A stretch of 48,257 nucleotides of DNA from HRBIN12 sp035762085 (GTDB taxonomy: Bacteria > Actinomycetota > UBA4738 > HRBIN12), in the NCBI GenBank assembly GCA_035762085.1, contig DASTPT010000133.1, forward strand, positions 1-48,257. The letters are read 5' to 3'. Positions 48,205 through 48,257 of this stretch are shown here, piece by piece. The translations under genes and the position numbers were made by a program. A model generated the notes under the pieces. That model was not told where the DNA came from. It was given only the letters and a program-made list of their open reading frames with translations, and ran no database searches. How positions within the stretch are numbered: position 1 is the stretch's first letter; every line of letters starts with the position of its first letter.

Positions 48205-48257
48205 GGGGAGCAGCCTTCCTACCAACGGGCACCTGCGCTGTCAACCGCCGGCCCGTC

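Overview
The window is about 48 kb of very GC-rich, densely coding bacterial DNA. It most resembles a deep-branching or uncultured member of the Actinomycetota. Reasons: a DevS/DevR (DosS/DosR)-like two-component pair, an acyl-CoA carboxylase with a small epsilon-like partner, crotonyl-CoA carboxylase/reductase, a VKOR plus thioredoxin-like oxidative folding pair, frequent GTG starts, frequent 4-bp start/stop overlaps, and many start codons placed 5-8 nt after a TANNNT -10 hexamer (leaderless transcription). The exact class cannot be read from the sequence. I see no rRNA, tRNA, CRISPR array, insertion sequence or phage gene, so this looks like an ordinary chromosomal segment. Layout by region follows. 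(1) 275-10627 looks like a low-oxygen module: a DevS-like sensor kinase that keeps the residue matching the DosS haem-ligand histidine, a cupredoxin/multicopper oxidase lipoprotein, a small degenerate receiver-like protein with three cysteines, an SRPBCC-like protein, a DevR-like regulator, a DoxX-like membrane protein, pyruvate:ferredoxin oxidoreductase, and the DHOD-like protein coupled to it. (2) 10640-14804 holds aconitase, a hot-dog acyl-CoA thioesterase and a lipoprotein. (3) 14933-27438 is the most unusual part. A 1144-residue membrane coiled-coil protein ends in a decayed histidine-kinase ATPase domain. It is followed, across an oppositely oriented nurA-herA-sbcD-sbcC operon (a bacterial counterpart of the archaeal NurA-HerA-Mre11-Rad50 set), by a two-gene version of the same architecture, in which the kinase has alanine where the phospho-accepting histidine should be. 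(4) 27450-34413 holds acyl-CoA dehydrogenase, thiolase, a DinB-like protein, a divergent FtsH-type protease, an Xre-type regulator, methylmalonyl/ethylmalonyl-CoA epimerase and Ccr. With the carboxylase beta subunit at 38029 and the hydroxyacyl-CoA dehydrogenase at 43691, these suggest C4/C5 acyl-CoA metabolism of the ethylmalonyl-CoA type, although ecm and mcd are not in the window. (5) 34474-42241 holds an EamA transporter, an Fe-S RecB-like nuclease divergent from an ArsR/DUF2087 regulator, a DUF389 membrane protein, and an operon pccB-epsilon-cupin-GT4-GT2. (6) 42255-48204 holds a DsbA-like thioredoxin-fold protein with VKOR, the hydroxyacyl-CoA dehydrogenase, a possible surface copper-related trio, and an M23 peptidase with a coiled coil. 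The candidates I would examine first are the paired pseudo-kinase coiled-coil systems around the DNA end-processing operon, and the haem-sensor-linked multicopper oxidase/PFOR module.
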